Source: Candidatus Methylomirabilota bacterium
GTDB lineage: Bacteria; Methylomirabilota; Methylomirabilia; Methylomirabilales; JACQHM01
Reading direction: 5' to 3'
Assembly: GCA_016199025.1 (NCBI GenBank)
Contig: JACQHM010000295.1
Location: 1-13,624 of the forward strand
DNA: 13,624 nucleotides
Below are positions 1 to 5,989 of this stretch, one piece after another (position 1 is the first letter of the stretch; every line of letters begins with the position of its first letter). A model generated the notes under the pieces. That model ran no database searches, had not been told where the DNA came from, and saw only the letters and a list, made by a program, of their open reading frames with translations. The translations under genes were made by a program, and so were the position numbers.

Positions 1-1174
1 CGACCTTCTGCTCCAGGTTGGCGTACGACTCTTGGAGCTGGTCGGCCATGTGGTTGAATTCATCGGCCAGGGCCTCTAGCTCGTCGCCGGTGTGGATATC
101 GATGTGGTGGGCGAGCTCTCCCGCGCCGATCCGCGCCGCACCCTCACGCAGGGCAGCGATGGGGCGCACCACCCGGCGGGCGACGAGGAGGCTGGCGAGG
201 AGCGATACGCACAGGGCGACCAGGAGCAGGCCCCCGGTCCGCCGGAGTGAGGCGTAAAGCGGGCCATACACTTCCTGGCTGGGACGCTCCAGGAAGACCC
301 ACCAGCCGAGAGTTGGGATGCGGGCCGCCGCGCTCAGGACCGGCTGCCCCTGGAGGTTGTTGGCTGCCGCAGTCATCAGGGTGGTGCCGGCAGGCGCCGC
401 CATGGCTCGCTTCACCTGCTCCAGGTGGGCGAGGTTCCGCTTCTGGAGGACCAGGCTGATGTCCGGGTGGGCGATCAGGTCCCCCGTGTCGTTGATCACG
501 AAGGCGTAGCCGGCCTGCCCCGCTTTGATGTCCGACACCACCTCCCAGATATACTTGAGGTTCACCTGGGCGGAGAGCATGCCGATGGTCTCCCCCACGA
601 AGCGGTTGATGGGGACGGCCAGCGTCATGTAGGGTTCCGACGCCCGGTGGAAGTAGATCGGGCCGACGTAGGTCTTCCCGGCCATGGCCGCCTGGAACTC
701 AGGGGCGTCACGCCGGTCGCGGAGCGGGGTGGGGAGCGCCGTCTGGACACGCGAGACCAGGAGGCGCTCCTGGCCCTCCCGGTCCACGGCGCTCAGCTCG
801 GTCACCGACGGGATGTGCTTCAGGACCTTGAGGAGTTCGAAGCGGTAGGGCTCCGAGAGCCCCTCGCTGACGATCTCCCGGGTCTGGGTCGCCGTCACCA
901 GGGCCCGCTCGATCTCCTTGAGGAACTGCTCGATCTTGGAGGCGGCCCCCTTGGCCATCTCGGCCTGGAGGGTGGCGACGGCGGCCCGGCTCTCCTGGGA
1001 GCGGAAGTAAAGTTCCAGGGCGCCGCTCGTCACGAGGCCGCCCCCCACCAGGATGGTGGACAGGATGAAGTAGCGTCGGAGCAGGCGGCCGCCCGGACGG
1101 CGCTGCGCCTGCGCAGTCTCCCCGACGCGATGGGTCACTATGCCCTCTCCCATCTTGCCCCCTGACCCGCTCAT
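1..1174 (-). CDS. Cache-HAMP membrane sensor, N-terminal part (probable histidine kinase)
   Basis: My translation gives 391 codons before the window edge cuts the gene. It has a basic cytoplasmic N-terminus, a first membrane helix at about residues 36-54, a periplasmic dCache-like region at about 55-310 (including YAFVINDTGDLIAHPD near 223-238), a second helix at about 314-333 and a HAMP domain at about 334-386 (RRVVRPIAAL, then GDELEALADEFNHMADQL). It ends in a coiled-coil start (ANLEQKV). The output domain lies outside the window; in proteins of this build it is usually a histidine kinase, less often GGDEF or a cyclase. The ATG at 1174 overlaps the stop of the upstream substrate-binding relic (ATGA), which suggests translational coupling. 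A second in-frame ATG at 1153 has a better Shine-Dalgarno (CAGGGGG) and could be the real start. The periplasmic partner is probably a substrate-binding protein. Confidence 0.88.
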   Translation of the reverse strand, partial: MSGSGGKMGEGIVTHRVGETAQAQRRPGGRLLRRYFILSTILVGGGLVTSGALELYFRSQESRAAVATLQAEMAKGAASKIEQFLKEIERALVTATQTREIVSEGLSEPYRFELLKVLKHIPSVTELSAVDREGQERLLVSRVQTALPTPLRDRRDAPEFQAAMAGKTYVGPIYFHRASEPYMTLAVPINRFVGETIGMLSAQVNLKYIWEVVSDIKAGQAGYAFVINDTGDLIAHPDISLVLQKRNLAHLEQVKRAMAAPAGTTLMTAAANNLQGQPVLSAAARIPTLGWWVFLERPSQEVYGPLYASLRRTGGLLLVALCVSLLASLLVARRVVRPIAALREGAARIGAGELAHHIDIHTGDELEALADEFNHMADQLQESYANLEQKV

Positions 1175-1475
1175 CGAATGACCTTGTCCGCCCGGAAGAG
1201 GATCTCGTTCAGAATGGTGAGGCCGAGGGCCTTGGCCGTCTTGAGGTTAATAACGAGCTCGAACCGCGTGGGCTGTTCCACCGGCAGATCGCCCGGCTTG
1301 GCGCCTCTCAGGATCTTGGCCACGAAAAATGCGGCGCGCCGGAACGTGTCGGCCACGCTCGGCCCATAGAACATGAGGCCGCCAGCCTCCCCGGCTGCTG
1401 CGCGCCGGATGCAAGCGGCGCCGAGAGGATGCCAAGGGTGAGTGTGAAGATGGTCCCGACTGTTCTGAGCCTCAT
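1171..1475 (-). pseudogene. Internally deleted ABC substrate-binding protein (TrpX/PF04392 type)
   Basis: Two ends of one gene are present without the middle. From the ATG at 1475 (GGAG nine bases upstream) a Sec signal peptide is read, MRLRTVGTIF then TLTLGILSAPLASGAQ. About 30 codons in, the homology moves to another frame: EAGGLMFYGPS followed by the family C-terminus (KILRGAKPGDLP, INLKTAKALGLT, RADKVIR). The C-terminal part closely matches that of the intact paralogue at 2708-3922. About 200 residues of binding domain are missing and the junction is out of frame, so the gene is dead. An ATG at 1374 could start a 67-residue C-terminal fragment, but this would not fold as a binding protein. 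Its stop still overlaps the sensor start by 4 bp, preserving the ancestral operon link. Confidence 0.8.
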
Positions 1476-1593
1476 GGTGGTCTCCTCGCTTCAGCCCGTT
1501 GAATGGTGCTCAGCCTCCAAACCAGCGATCGGTGGCTTGCTATTCTATCACCATGCCACGTCTGGCTCCATCCTGTTGAGCTTTCATGCGGGA

Positions 1594-1986
1594 TCACAAC
1601 GACTGGATTTCCCCAGATTCCAGGATAAGACGGTCCTTCGTCAAAATCCCCGTGCCATAGAAGCGGGCTGTAGCCACGATGATACGATCATGAAGGTCTG
1701 GAACATTTCGGACCTGAATCGCTGTCTTGAAAATTTCAGGGCTGAAGCTGACGATTTCAAACTCCGGCTCCTCACGAATCAGTCGATACATCTCTGAAAA
1801 ATCAAATTGGACTTTGCCTTTTTCGGCGATATCTAACGCCTCCACCAGAACAATCGTTGGCACTAATAAGCGGCCATTTCGGTTTCGTGTCTCATCAATC
1901 TTCTCTTTCAGCGCTGGTTTTAAGCGCTTACTACCGATGAAGTACCAGATGAGCACGTGGGTATCCATGACGTAAAGGTCTGCCAT
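1594..1986 (-). CDS. PIN-domain toxin, VapC family
   Basis: This 130-residue protein has the size and motifs of a VapC ribonuclease. It starts MADLYVMDTHVLIWYF, placing the first acidic ligand at Asp8. Further acidic residues follow at Glu49 (LVEALDIAE), Asp100 (LHDRIIVATA) and Asp118 (ILTKDR). These four form the Mg/Mn site of PIN nucleases, which typically cleave tRNA or rRNA. The ATG directly follows the antitoxin TAA with no spacer, so the pair is translated together. Its base composition is visibly more AT-rich than its neighbours, which fits acquisition as a mobile module. The RNA target cannot be read from the sequence. Confidence 0.9.
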   Translation of the reverse strand: MADLYVMDTHVLIWYFIGSKRLKPALKEKIDETRNRNGRLLVPTIVLVEALDIAEKGKVQFDFSEMYRLIREEPEFEIVSFSPEIFKTAIQVRNVPDLHDRIIVATARFYGTGILTKDRLILESGEIQSL

Positions 1987-2208
1987 TTACAGATCCTTAA
2001 CGTCCCGGAACAGGTGCTTTTTTGCCTCCTCAATCATTTCTTCCGTAATATCCCCTCCCCGCACGCACCCGAAAAGCGAGGGTTTGCGAGCAGGATGGGC
2101 TGTGGAGTCCGTTACCAGCCGTTGAAGCAGATCCCGCTTAAGGTGCTCCAACTCCTGCTCGATCCGGTACACCCGCCGCAAAAGGCTCTCTTCCTGCGCC
2201 TCAGCCAT
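1987..2208 (-). CDS. VapB-like antitoxin
   Basis: A 73-residue protein sits directly upstream of the PIN toxin. The N-terminal half is a charged amphipathic helix or coiled coil (about residues 5-32, RRVYRIEQELEHLKRDLLQR). The C-terminal half has SLFGCVRGGDITEEMIEEA (about 44-62), a motif I recognise from antitoxins paired with PIN toxins in GC-rich uncultured bacteria, where this part wraps the toxin. No AbrB, RHH or Phd DNA-binding fold is obvious, so autoregulation is uncertain. The start is well supported by TAGGAGGTGAG just upstream of ATG. The toxin ATG follows its TAA immediately. Confidence 0.85.
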   Translation of the reverse strand: MAEAQEESLLRRVYRIEQELEHLKRDLLQRLVTDSTAHPARKPSLFGCVRGGDITEEMIEEAKKHLFRDVKDL

Positions 2209-2347
2209 GACTCACCTCCTACCCAGCCTCGCTGCTGTCAGTTACCAAACCCCATTCCATCTTACTTCCGCCCTGCTCCTTGGGCAAGCGATGTATGCGG
2301 CCGATCGTCTCATTTGATGACCCTGTCGCCCGGCGGAGACGAAGGCG

Positions 2348-2554
2348 TCATTCTCCCGTCGGATTGATGAGAGTGGCGGGTGTGGACAGATACCCCCGAA
2401 TTTCCTCGTCAAGTCGCTGCCATTCAGCCAGCCATCCTTTCGCCTGATCCTGAAAACTCTCTGGCGTGCACGTCCTCCGGGCATGGGCTAACATGGCCTG
2501 GATCACCTGCACCCGTGCCTGGGCCGAGAGTAATTCTAAATCATTCGTAATCAT
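2348..2554 (-). CDS. Small helical hypothetical protein (68 aa)
   Basis: I do not recognise a family. The predicted protein is helical and charged, with an AHARRTCTPESFQDQA segment and a WLAEWQRLDEEIRGY segment, and no signal peptide or membrane helix. There is no Shine-Dalgarno. The ATG lies 14 bp inside the preceding 21-codon ORF, so expression would depend on translational coupling. The two ORFs may be one antitoxin-like gene split by a frameshift, because both fit the style of small proteins near toxin-antitoxin loci. It precedes the VapBC-like pair by about 140 bp on the same strand. Confidence 0.45.
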   Translation of the reverse strand: MITNDLELLSAQARVQVIQAMLAHARRTCTPESFQDQAKGWLAEWQRLDEEIRGYLSTPATLINPTGE

Positions 2555-2606
2555 CGTCTGGTAACTGGCGCACCAGTTTGAGCAGCTCCTCCCTCCGCAT
2601 CGTCAT
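2541..2606 (-). CDS. 21-codon ORF with a strong ribosome binding site
   Basis: The peptide begins MTMRREELLKLVRQLPDDD and ends YE-stop. A strong Shine-Dalgarno, GAGGAGGTGACA, sits directly before ATG, and an extended -10 element lies about 20 bases further upstream. The sequence resembles the first helix of small antitoxin-like proteins (REELLKLVRQLP). It may be a leader peptide that couples translation to the overlapping 68-residue ORF, or the 5' half of a frameshifted gene. It also continues, in frame, the relic sensor N-terminus that starts at 2711. Confidence 0.4.
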   Translation of the reverse strand: MTMRREELLKLVRQLPDDDYE

Positions 2607-2611
2607 TGTCA

Positions 2612-2711
2612 CCTCCTCTGCGCCCAGTATAACACGGCCCTTCGTCTTGAGACTCATTCCTTCGCTCTGGTTCACCATGCCTTCACCCATCATGCCCCCT
2701 GACCAGTTCAT
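2612..2711 (-). pseudogene. Relic N-terminus of a Cache-HAMP sensor
   Basis: Reading from the ATG at 2711 gives MNWSGGMMGEGMVNQSEG and then MSLKTKGRVIL. The first part matches the N-terminus of the intact sensor at 1174 (MSGSGGKMGEGIV) in spacing and content, and its ATG overlaps the substrate-binding gene stop as ATGA in the same way. LKTKGRVIL looks like the beginning of a first membrane helix, but nothing of the helix, Cache or HAMP domains follows. About 30 residues of the paralogous sensor therefore survive. The stretch is short, and the assignment rests on the parallel with the neighbouring cassette. Confidence 0.55.
2626..2634 (-). promoter_or_regulatory. Extended -10 promoter element
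   Basis: On the minus strand the sequence TGTTATACT combines a TG dinucleotide with TATACT, an extended -10 pattern. No good -35 is seen about 17 bases upstream. It lies just before the strong Shine-Dalgarno of the 21-codon ORF, so it could start a transcript covering the small ORFs and the toxin-antitoxin pair. Confidence 0.35.
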
Positions 2712-3922
2712 CGAATGATCTCGTCTGCCTGGAACAGGATCTCGTTCGGAATGGTGAGGCCGAGGGCCTTGGCGGTCTTCAAGTTGATGACCAGCTCTAA
2801 CTGCGTTGGTAGTTGCACAGGCAGGTCGCCCGGCTTGGTACCCTTAAGGATCTTATCGATGTACGGGGCGGCGGCCCGGCCAATGACGCGGATGTCAGGC
2901 GCGTAGGAAAAGAGTGCACCTTTCTCCACCCACTCCTTCCGGTAGCCAGGGAACGGCAGACGCCTCTCAGAGGCGAGTCGGATAAGGAGGGAGGAGAATT
3001 TGAGCTGGAGGGTCTGGGAGACCACGAAGACCCCGTCCACGTCACCCGGGGTGACCGAGTCGAAGACACGTTCGATGTCAGCCTGGTTGGTGGCTTCTCG
3101 CTCCACCAATTTGAGCTTCAGGATCTCCGCGGCCCTCTGTACCTTCGCTAGCAGCCGTCGCGTGACGGGATCTTCGGGGTCGATCAGGATGAGAAGGCGG
3201 CGGAGTCGAGGGATCAGTTCCTTGAACAGCTCCAACTGCTTGTCTGGCAATTCAAACCAAATCCCTCCGAAGCCCGTCATGTTCCCGCCGGGGCGGGCGA
3301 GACTTTTCACGTACCCGTCAGCCACCGGGTCGCTGGCGTGGAGAAAGACCACCGGAATCTCGGAGGTTGCGGCCTTGGCGGCTCGAATCGTCTGGTCCTC
3401 GAAAGCCACGATCAGGTCGACTCGCTCCCGGACGAACTCCTGGGCCGTGGCACGGGCCGCTTCCTCATCGGCCAGGTTCCGCCAGTCCAGGTGGATGTTC
3501 TTCCGCTCTTCGTACCCCAACGCCTTCAGGCCCTCCCGGAGGGTATCCAGGGAGAGAGGGACATGGTCGAGGCCCACGTGGAAGAGACCGATTCGCCAGG
3601 CTTTCGCCGGCTGCGCTTCGGACGAGAGCGGCGCCGCGAGGATGCCAAGGGCGAGGGTGATCATGATTCCAAATGTGACGCCGGACTTCCGCCTCGCCAG
3701 GGCGGCCGCGGCGTTGGCCGCTCGGCTGGCCGCGTCCCCCGATCCCTGGGCGCTCGCCGACGGGACCAAGTTGCCGTCGAAGAGCGACCTGACAACCGAG
3801 ACGCCCGCCACAGCAGCAATCCCTGCGACCTTGAGGAACTCTCGCCGTCCGATCCCGCCGGTGAGGCCCTCATCTCCGAGTGGCTGGCCGTGGTCCTTTG
3901 GGTTGTCTGTCCTGCGCTCCAT
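2708..3922 (-). CDS. ABC transporter substrate-binding protein (TrpX/PF04392 family) with added Tat signal
   Basis: The 404-residue protein carries the family features: AWRIGLFHVGLDHVPLS after the signal region, a long periplasmic-binding fold including ARPGGNMTGFGG, and the C-terminus YIDKILKGTKPGDLP then INLKTAKALGLT. I chose the ATG at 3922 because AAGGAGGGCACG precedes it; an upstream in-frame ATG at 4003 has no such support. The N-terminus is odd. A twin-arginine signal (GIGRREFLKVAGIAAVAG, Arg26-Arg27) ending near ASAQ57-59 is followed by an Ala-rich linker and then a complete Sec-like signal (MITLALGILAAPLSSEAQ from Met87). The latter aligns with the true N-terminus of the relic paralogue at 1475, so the Tat part looks like a later fusion. 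The ligand is unknown. The protein probably acts in the periplasm or at the membrane and may feed a sensor, as its neighbours suggest. Confidence 0.88.
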   Translation of the reverse strand: MERRTDNPKDHGQPLGDEGLTGGIGRREFLKVAGIAAVAGVSVVRSLFDGNLVPSASAQGSGDAASRAANAAAALARRKSGVTFGIMITLALGILAAPLSSEAQPAKAWRIGLFHVGLDHVPLSLDTLREGLKALGYEERKNIHLDWRNLADEEAARATAQEFVRERVDLIVAFEDQTIRAAKAATSEIPVVFLHASDPVADGYVKSLARPGGNMTGFGGIWFELPDKQLELFKELIPRLRRLLILIDPEDPVTRRLLAKVQRAAEILKLKLVEREATNQADIERVFDSVTPGDVDGVFVVSQTLQLKFSSLLIRLASERRLPFPGYRKEWVEKGALFSYAPDIRVIGRAAAPYIDKILKGTKPGDLPVQLPTQLELVINLKTAKALGLTIPNEILFQADEIIR

Positions 3923-4000
3923 CGTGCCCTCCTTGCCCCGTTTACCTCTCACAAGACCGCACAGGGCCATGAAGCTATCACCCAGGTGGAACGCCACCCC

Positions 4001-4045
4001 CACCCGTCCCCTCCCCCTTCAAGGGGGAGGCTGGGGGAGAGGGTG
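4001..4045. repeat. GC-rich palindromic intergenic repeat
   Basis: CCTCCCCCTT and AAGGGGGAGG form a perfect 10-bp stem around one C, with outer arms CACCC and GGGTG. Related elements lie at 5338-5385 and 10054-10100. Such REP-like palindromes are common between genes in metagenomic GC-rich bacteria. This copy lies inside the leader of the substrate-binding gene and may be transcribed as a hairpin. Confidence 0.7.
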
Positions 4046-4075
4046 TTCGGAGCCTTCCCTCCCCCTGGAACGTAA

Positions 4076-4111
4076 ACAGCCCAAGAGGTAGAAACCTCCC
4101 CCTTGGGCTGT
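4076..4111 (-). terminator. Strong hairpin in the leader, possible attenuator
   Basis: ACAGCCCAA and TTGGGCTGT pair over 9 bp, extended by GAGGT with ACCTC after a small G bulge, with a TTCT loop. On the minus strand only three T residues follow directly (TTTACG), so termination would be weak. It could instead be a structural part of the leader RNA. Confidence 0.45.
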
Positions 4112-4253
4112 GTTGAAGCCTTCCGACCGACCCTCGTTTGGGAACCAGCGTCACCCCTCGGGCAACTGCTCCCGTGAACCTGTCGCTGGGTTGGGCCTCG
4201 CCGCATCACCCCCCTCACCAGCCGTTCTCGCCCTGTAAGACCTGCTCCGTCGT
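4076..4253 (-). ncRNA. Structured leader RNA candidate upstream of the substrate-binding gene
   Basis: A good promoter at 4260-4288 puts the transcript start near 4253, about 330 nt before the ATG at 3922. No convincing ORF lies between. The region has nested complementarity: 4143-4150 with 4184-4192 (one bulge), 4151-4154 with 4174-4177, and a GGG/CCC pair at 4160-4162 with 4171-4173. The 4076-4111 hairpin follows. I checked by eye for cobalamin, TPP, SAM, c-di-GMP, fluoride, glycine and T-box cores and recognised none. It could be a riboswitch-like leader for a transporter gene, a free small RNA ending at the hairpin, or an untranslated region of no special function. Confidence 0.35.
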
Positions 4254-4259
4254 GGCTTC

Positions 4260-4288
4260 CTTATACGTCCCCCATACTCCCTTGTCAA
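4260..4288 (-). promoter_or_regulatory. Sigma70-type promoter
   Basis: On the minus strand TTGACA (4283-4288) and TATAAG (4260-4265) are separated by exactly 17 bp. This is the best promoter match in the left half. It lies just after the hydrolase stop and points at the substrate-binding gene, predicting a leader of about 330 nt. Confidence 0.7.
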
Positions 4289-4326
4289 GGAAAAAAAGGG
4301 AGGGATTTGTCGTTGAAAGGGCTCGT

Positions 4327-5226
4327 CTATCCCAGGTGCTGCTTGAACCAGTCCACCGCCGCACCGGCGGTCTTTGATACCCAGGGCTCCGTGTAGGCGT
4401 CGAAGTGGCGGCAGGGCAGGAGGGAGATGGCTTTCGGCTCCAGCGCCCGTTCGTAGGCGGCCACGGCGAGATCGGTGGGGGTCAGCGTGTCGTAACCGGC
4501 GACGACCATCAAAAGAGGCGTCGGCGAGATCAGATGAATTGGGCCGGCGGGATCATACTCCAGGAACTTCTCCAGCGACTCAACCGTCACCTGGTTCTGC
4601 CAGTTGGGGGCGATGGTGTTGCCCGCATGGGTGAACCATTCGTAGGACTCCGGCGTGGGCAGGACCGAGGGCTCTCCCTCGGGGGCCACCACCTTGACGG
4701 AGTTGACCGCCCCGGTCTTGTAGCGCGCGATGCGGTCCTGCTTCAGGAACTCGAGAAATTGGGCAAAGTGATCAGGCCGCATGAGACGCAGCGCGTTGTT
4801 CCAGCCGTTGATCAGCGGCACCTGAGAGACCACGGCCTTGATCCGTTTGTCGAACGCGGCCAGGTACAGCACGTGCGCTCCGCTGTACGATGTGCCCCAG
4901 ACCCCAATGCGATCCGGGTCTACCTCGGGCTGGTCGGAGATCCAGGTGAGGGCGTTCCGATAGTCCTCGTGCTGCTCGTGTGGGAACAACTGGCTGCGCG
5001 GTTCGCCCTCGCTGTCACCGAAATAGCGGTAATCGAAGACCAGCGTCACAAAGCCAGCCGCGACGAACCGCTCAGCGAAGTTGGGCAGATACATCTCTTT
5101 CACGGCTGAAAAGCCGTGGGCCATCACGATCGCCGGGGCCTTCTGGCCGGCCTGGAGATCGTCAGGCACATAGAGCCAGCCAGCGCAGCGCAATCCCTGG
5201 CTGGGGAACGTGATGTCTCGGCGCAT
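4327..5226 (-). CDS. Alpha/beta hydrolase (dienelactone hydrolase / CocE-like)
   Basis: The 299-residue protein has a complete alpha/beta hydrolase core. The oxyanion-loop motif is AHGFSAVKEMYLP (about 36-48). The nucleophile elbow GTSYSG places Ser113 in the GxSYxG form shared by CocE and X-Pro dipeptidyl-peptidase relatives. The acid is probably Asp246 (AGYDTLTP) and the base His274 (CRHFDAY). A helical insertion or lid lies between about 140 and 225. There is no signal peptide, so it is cytoplasmic. The start is fixed by AAAAAGGAGG seven bases before ATG. The substrate cannot be inferred; ester or lactone hydrolysis is the family norm. It is on the same strand as the substrate-binding gene, but that gene has its own promoter in the gap. 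Confidence 0.88.
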   Translation of the reverse strand: MRRDITFPSQGLRCAGWLYVPDDLQAGQKAPAIVMAHGFSAVKEMYLPNFAERFVAAGFVTLVFDYRYFGDSEGEPRSQLFPHEQHEDYRNALTWISDQPEVDPDRIGVWGTSYSGAHVLYLAAFDKRIKAVVSQVPLINGWNNALRLMRPDHFAQFLEFLKQDRIARYKTGAVNSVKVVAPEGEPSVLPTPESYEWFTHAGNTIAPNWQNQVTVESLEKFLEYDPAGPIHLISPTPLLMVVAGYDTLTPTDLAVAAYERALEPKAISLLPCRHFDAYTEPWVSKTAGAAVDWFKQHLG

Positions 5227-5337
5227 GTGTAACCTCCTTTTTGGTAGGGAACACAGTGAAGACTATGACTGGCCCAGTGGACACGACCTTACGAATTGCC
5301 GCCCTGTGCCCTCGTCGCTCTCGGCACCTCCCTTCGG

Positions 5338-5385
5338 GAAATCCCCCCGTGCCCCCCTTTCCCAAAGGGGGGGCGTGGGGATTTC
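5338..5385. repeat. Large imperfect palindromic intergenic repeat
   Basis: The arms begin and end as GAAATCCCC and GGGGATTTC, with CGTGCCCCCC against GGGGGGGCG inside and an AT-containing loop near TTTCCCAA. This is the widespread intergenic type that reads as spurious peptides such as PPLGKGGTGGF. It has no coding role and may act as a transcription stop or a REP-type element. Confidence 0.75.
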
Positions 5386-5541
5386 TGGTGAGCCCTGCCT
5401 CAGGCAGGTCCCAAGCGGGGAGCAGCAAGCTGCTCAGAAAATCCCCTGGTGGCCTGATTTTCATGATGCACGGGTGGGCCGGAGGCCCATGACCAACACT
5501 TAAATTGCCTGCTCCTTGGCGAGATGCCTTGCGGGCACAGA

Positions 5542-5709
5542 TCATCCCACCCTCACCTGGGACCAAAAGCTATCATCAATTAAAAGGATCCCATGCTTCA
5601 CAGCGTCAAGGGCTAAAGGGTGACGGGCTAGAAGCATGCGGAGGTACTGATTCCTGGTACAACCTTTCGGCTCGATCCCGCCCTCCACGGACCGATAGAG
5701 GAGCTCCAT
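5542..5709 (-). pseudogene. Remnant resembling the C-terminal part of a nucleotidyltransferase-domain protein
   Basis: Fifty-five codons from ATG 5709 read MELLYRSVEGGIEPKGC, then NQYLRMLLARHPLALDAVKH and GILLIDDSFWSQV before a stop. The open frame continues only about 15 codons upstream, where it meets TAG and TGA. The pattern of a helical segment followed by HGxxLIDDxFW resembles the C-terminal end of MNT-type nucleotidyltransferases that act as antitoxins. The catalytic GSxxxG and DxD parts are absent. There is no Shine-Dalgarno. I therefore call it a fragment; the family assignment is from memory of the pattern and is uncertain. Confidence 0.4.
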
Positions 5710-5890
5710 CCGTTGCAGGGGATGAGGAGGCAGGGCAGATAAATGAGCCTATCATACCTGCCGCCCCTTGCCTGTCAAGCCTTTTCGCTTCTGACCGCTT
5801 ATCACCTTCGAGTGAGGAGTAGACGAGGGCACCCAGGTCGCCTAAGCGTTGGAGAGGTCAAACTTACAAGTGCTCAGGGAATTGGAGGCT

Positions 5891-5916
5891 CAAGGGAACA
5901 GGGCGTTTTTCCCTTG
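5891..5916. repeat. 8-bp stem hairpin upstream of the HDAC-fold gene
   Basis: CAAGGGAA pairs perfectly with TTCCCTTG around a 10-base loop. It ends about 70 bases before the gene start. It could be an operator, a stop for upstream transcription, or chance. TTGACC overlaps its right arm, but no good -10 follows at the right distance. Confidence 0.35.
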
Positions 5917-5989
5917 ACCTTGAGGGAGGGTGCGTCTACCGTGGAAAAGTAGATCGGCCTCTGGTAAAAGGGAGGCCTGTGAGGAGGGG

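Larger units (their letters stand above)
5227..5989. other. 763-bp intergenic region with palindromes and a gene remnant
   Basis: This gap between divergent genes holds a large palindromic repeat (5338-5385), three small palindromes (CCTGCCT/AGGCAGG near 5394-5408, AGCAGC/GCTGCT near 5421-5434, TGGGCC/GGCCCA near 5474-5488), a probable gene fragment (5542-5709) and a hairpin at 5891-5916. I found no complete gene and no RNA gene. The hydrolase and HDAC-fold promoters must lie near its two ends, but no strong match to the sigma70 consensus stands out. Confidence 0.6.

Noticed and set aside
425..1165. 246-codon plus-strand frame
   Set aside because: It is antisense to the Cache-HAMP gene, whose frame has clear domains. 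GC-rich codon bias explains the open antisense frame.
2300..2335. Possible third substrate-binding C-terminus (frame ending DRVIK-stop on the minus strand)
   Set aside because: Only about 20 bases resemble the family end, and the upstream residues do not match. Too short to support.
3000..4091. 363-codon plus-strand frame
   Set aside because: It is Arg/Ser-rich antisense of the substrate-binding gene, without a ribosome site or motifs.
4254..4259. GAAGCC/GGCTTC closing helix of the leader RNA with 4115-4120
   Set aside because: The 5' half lies between the -10 box and the predicted start, so it is probably not transcribed.
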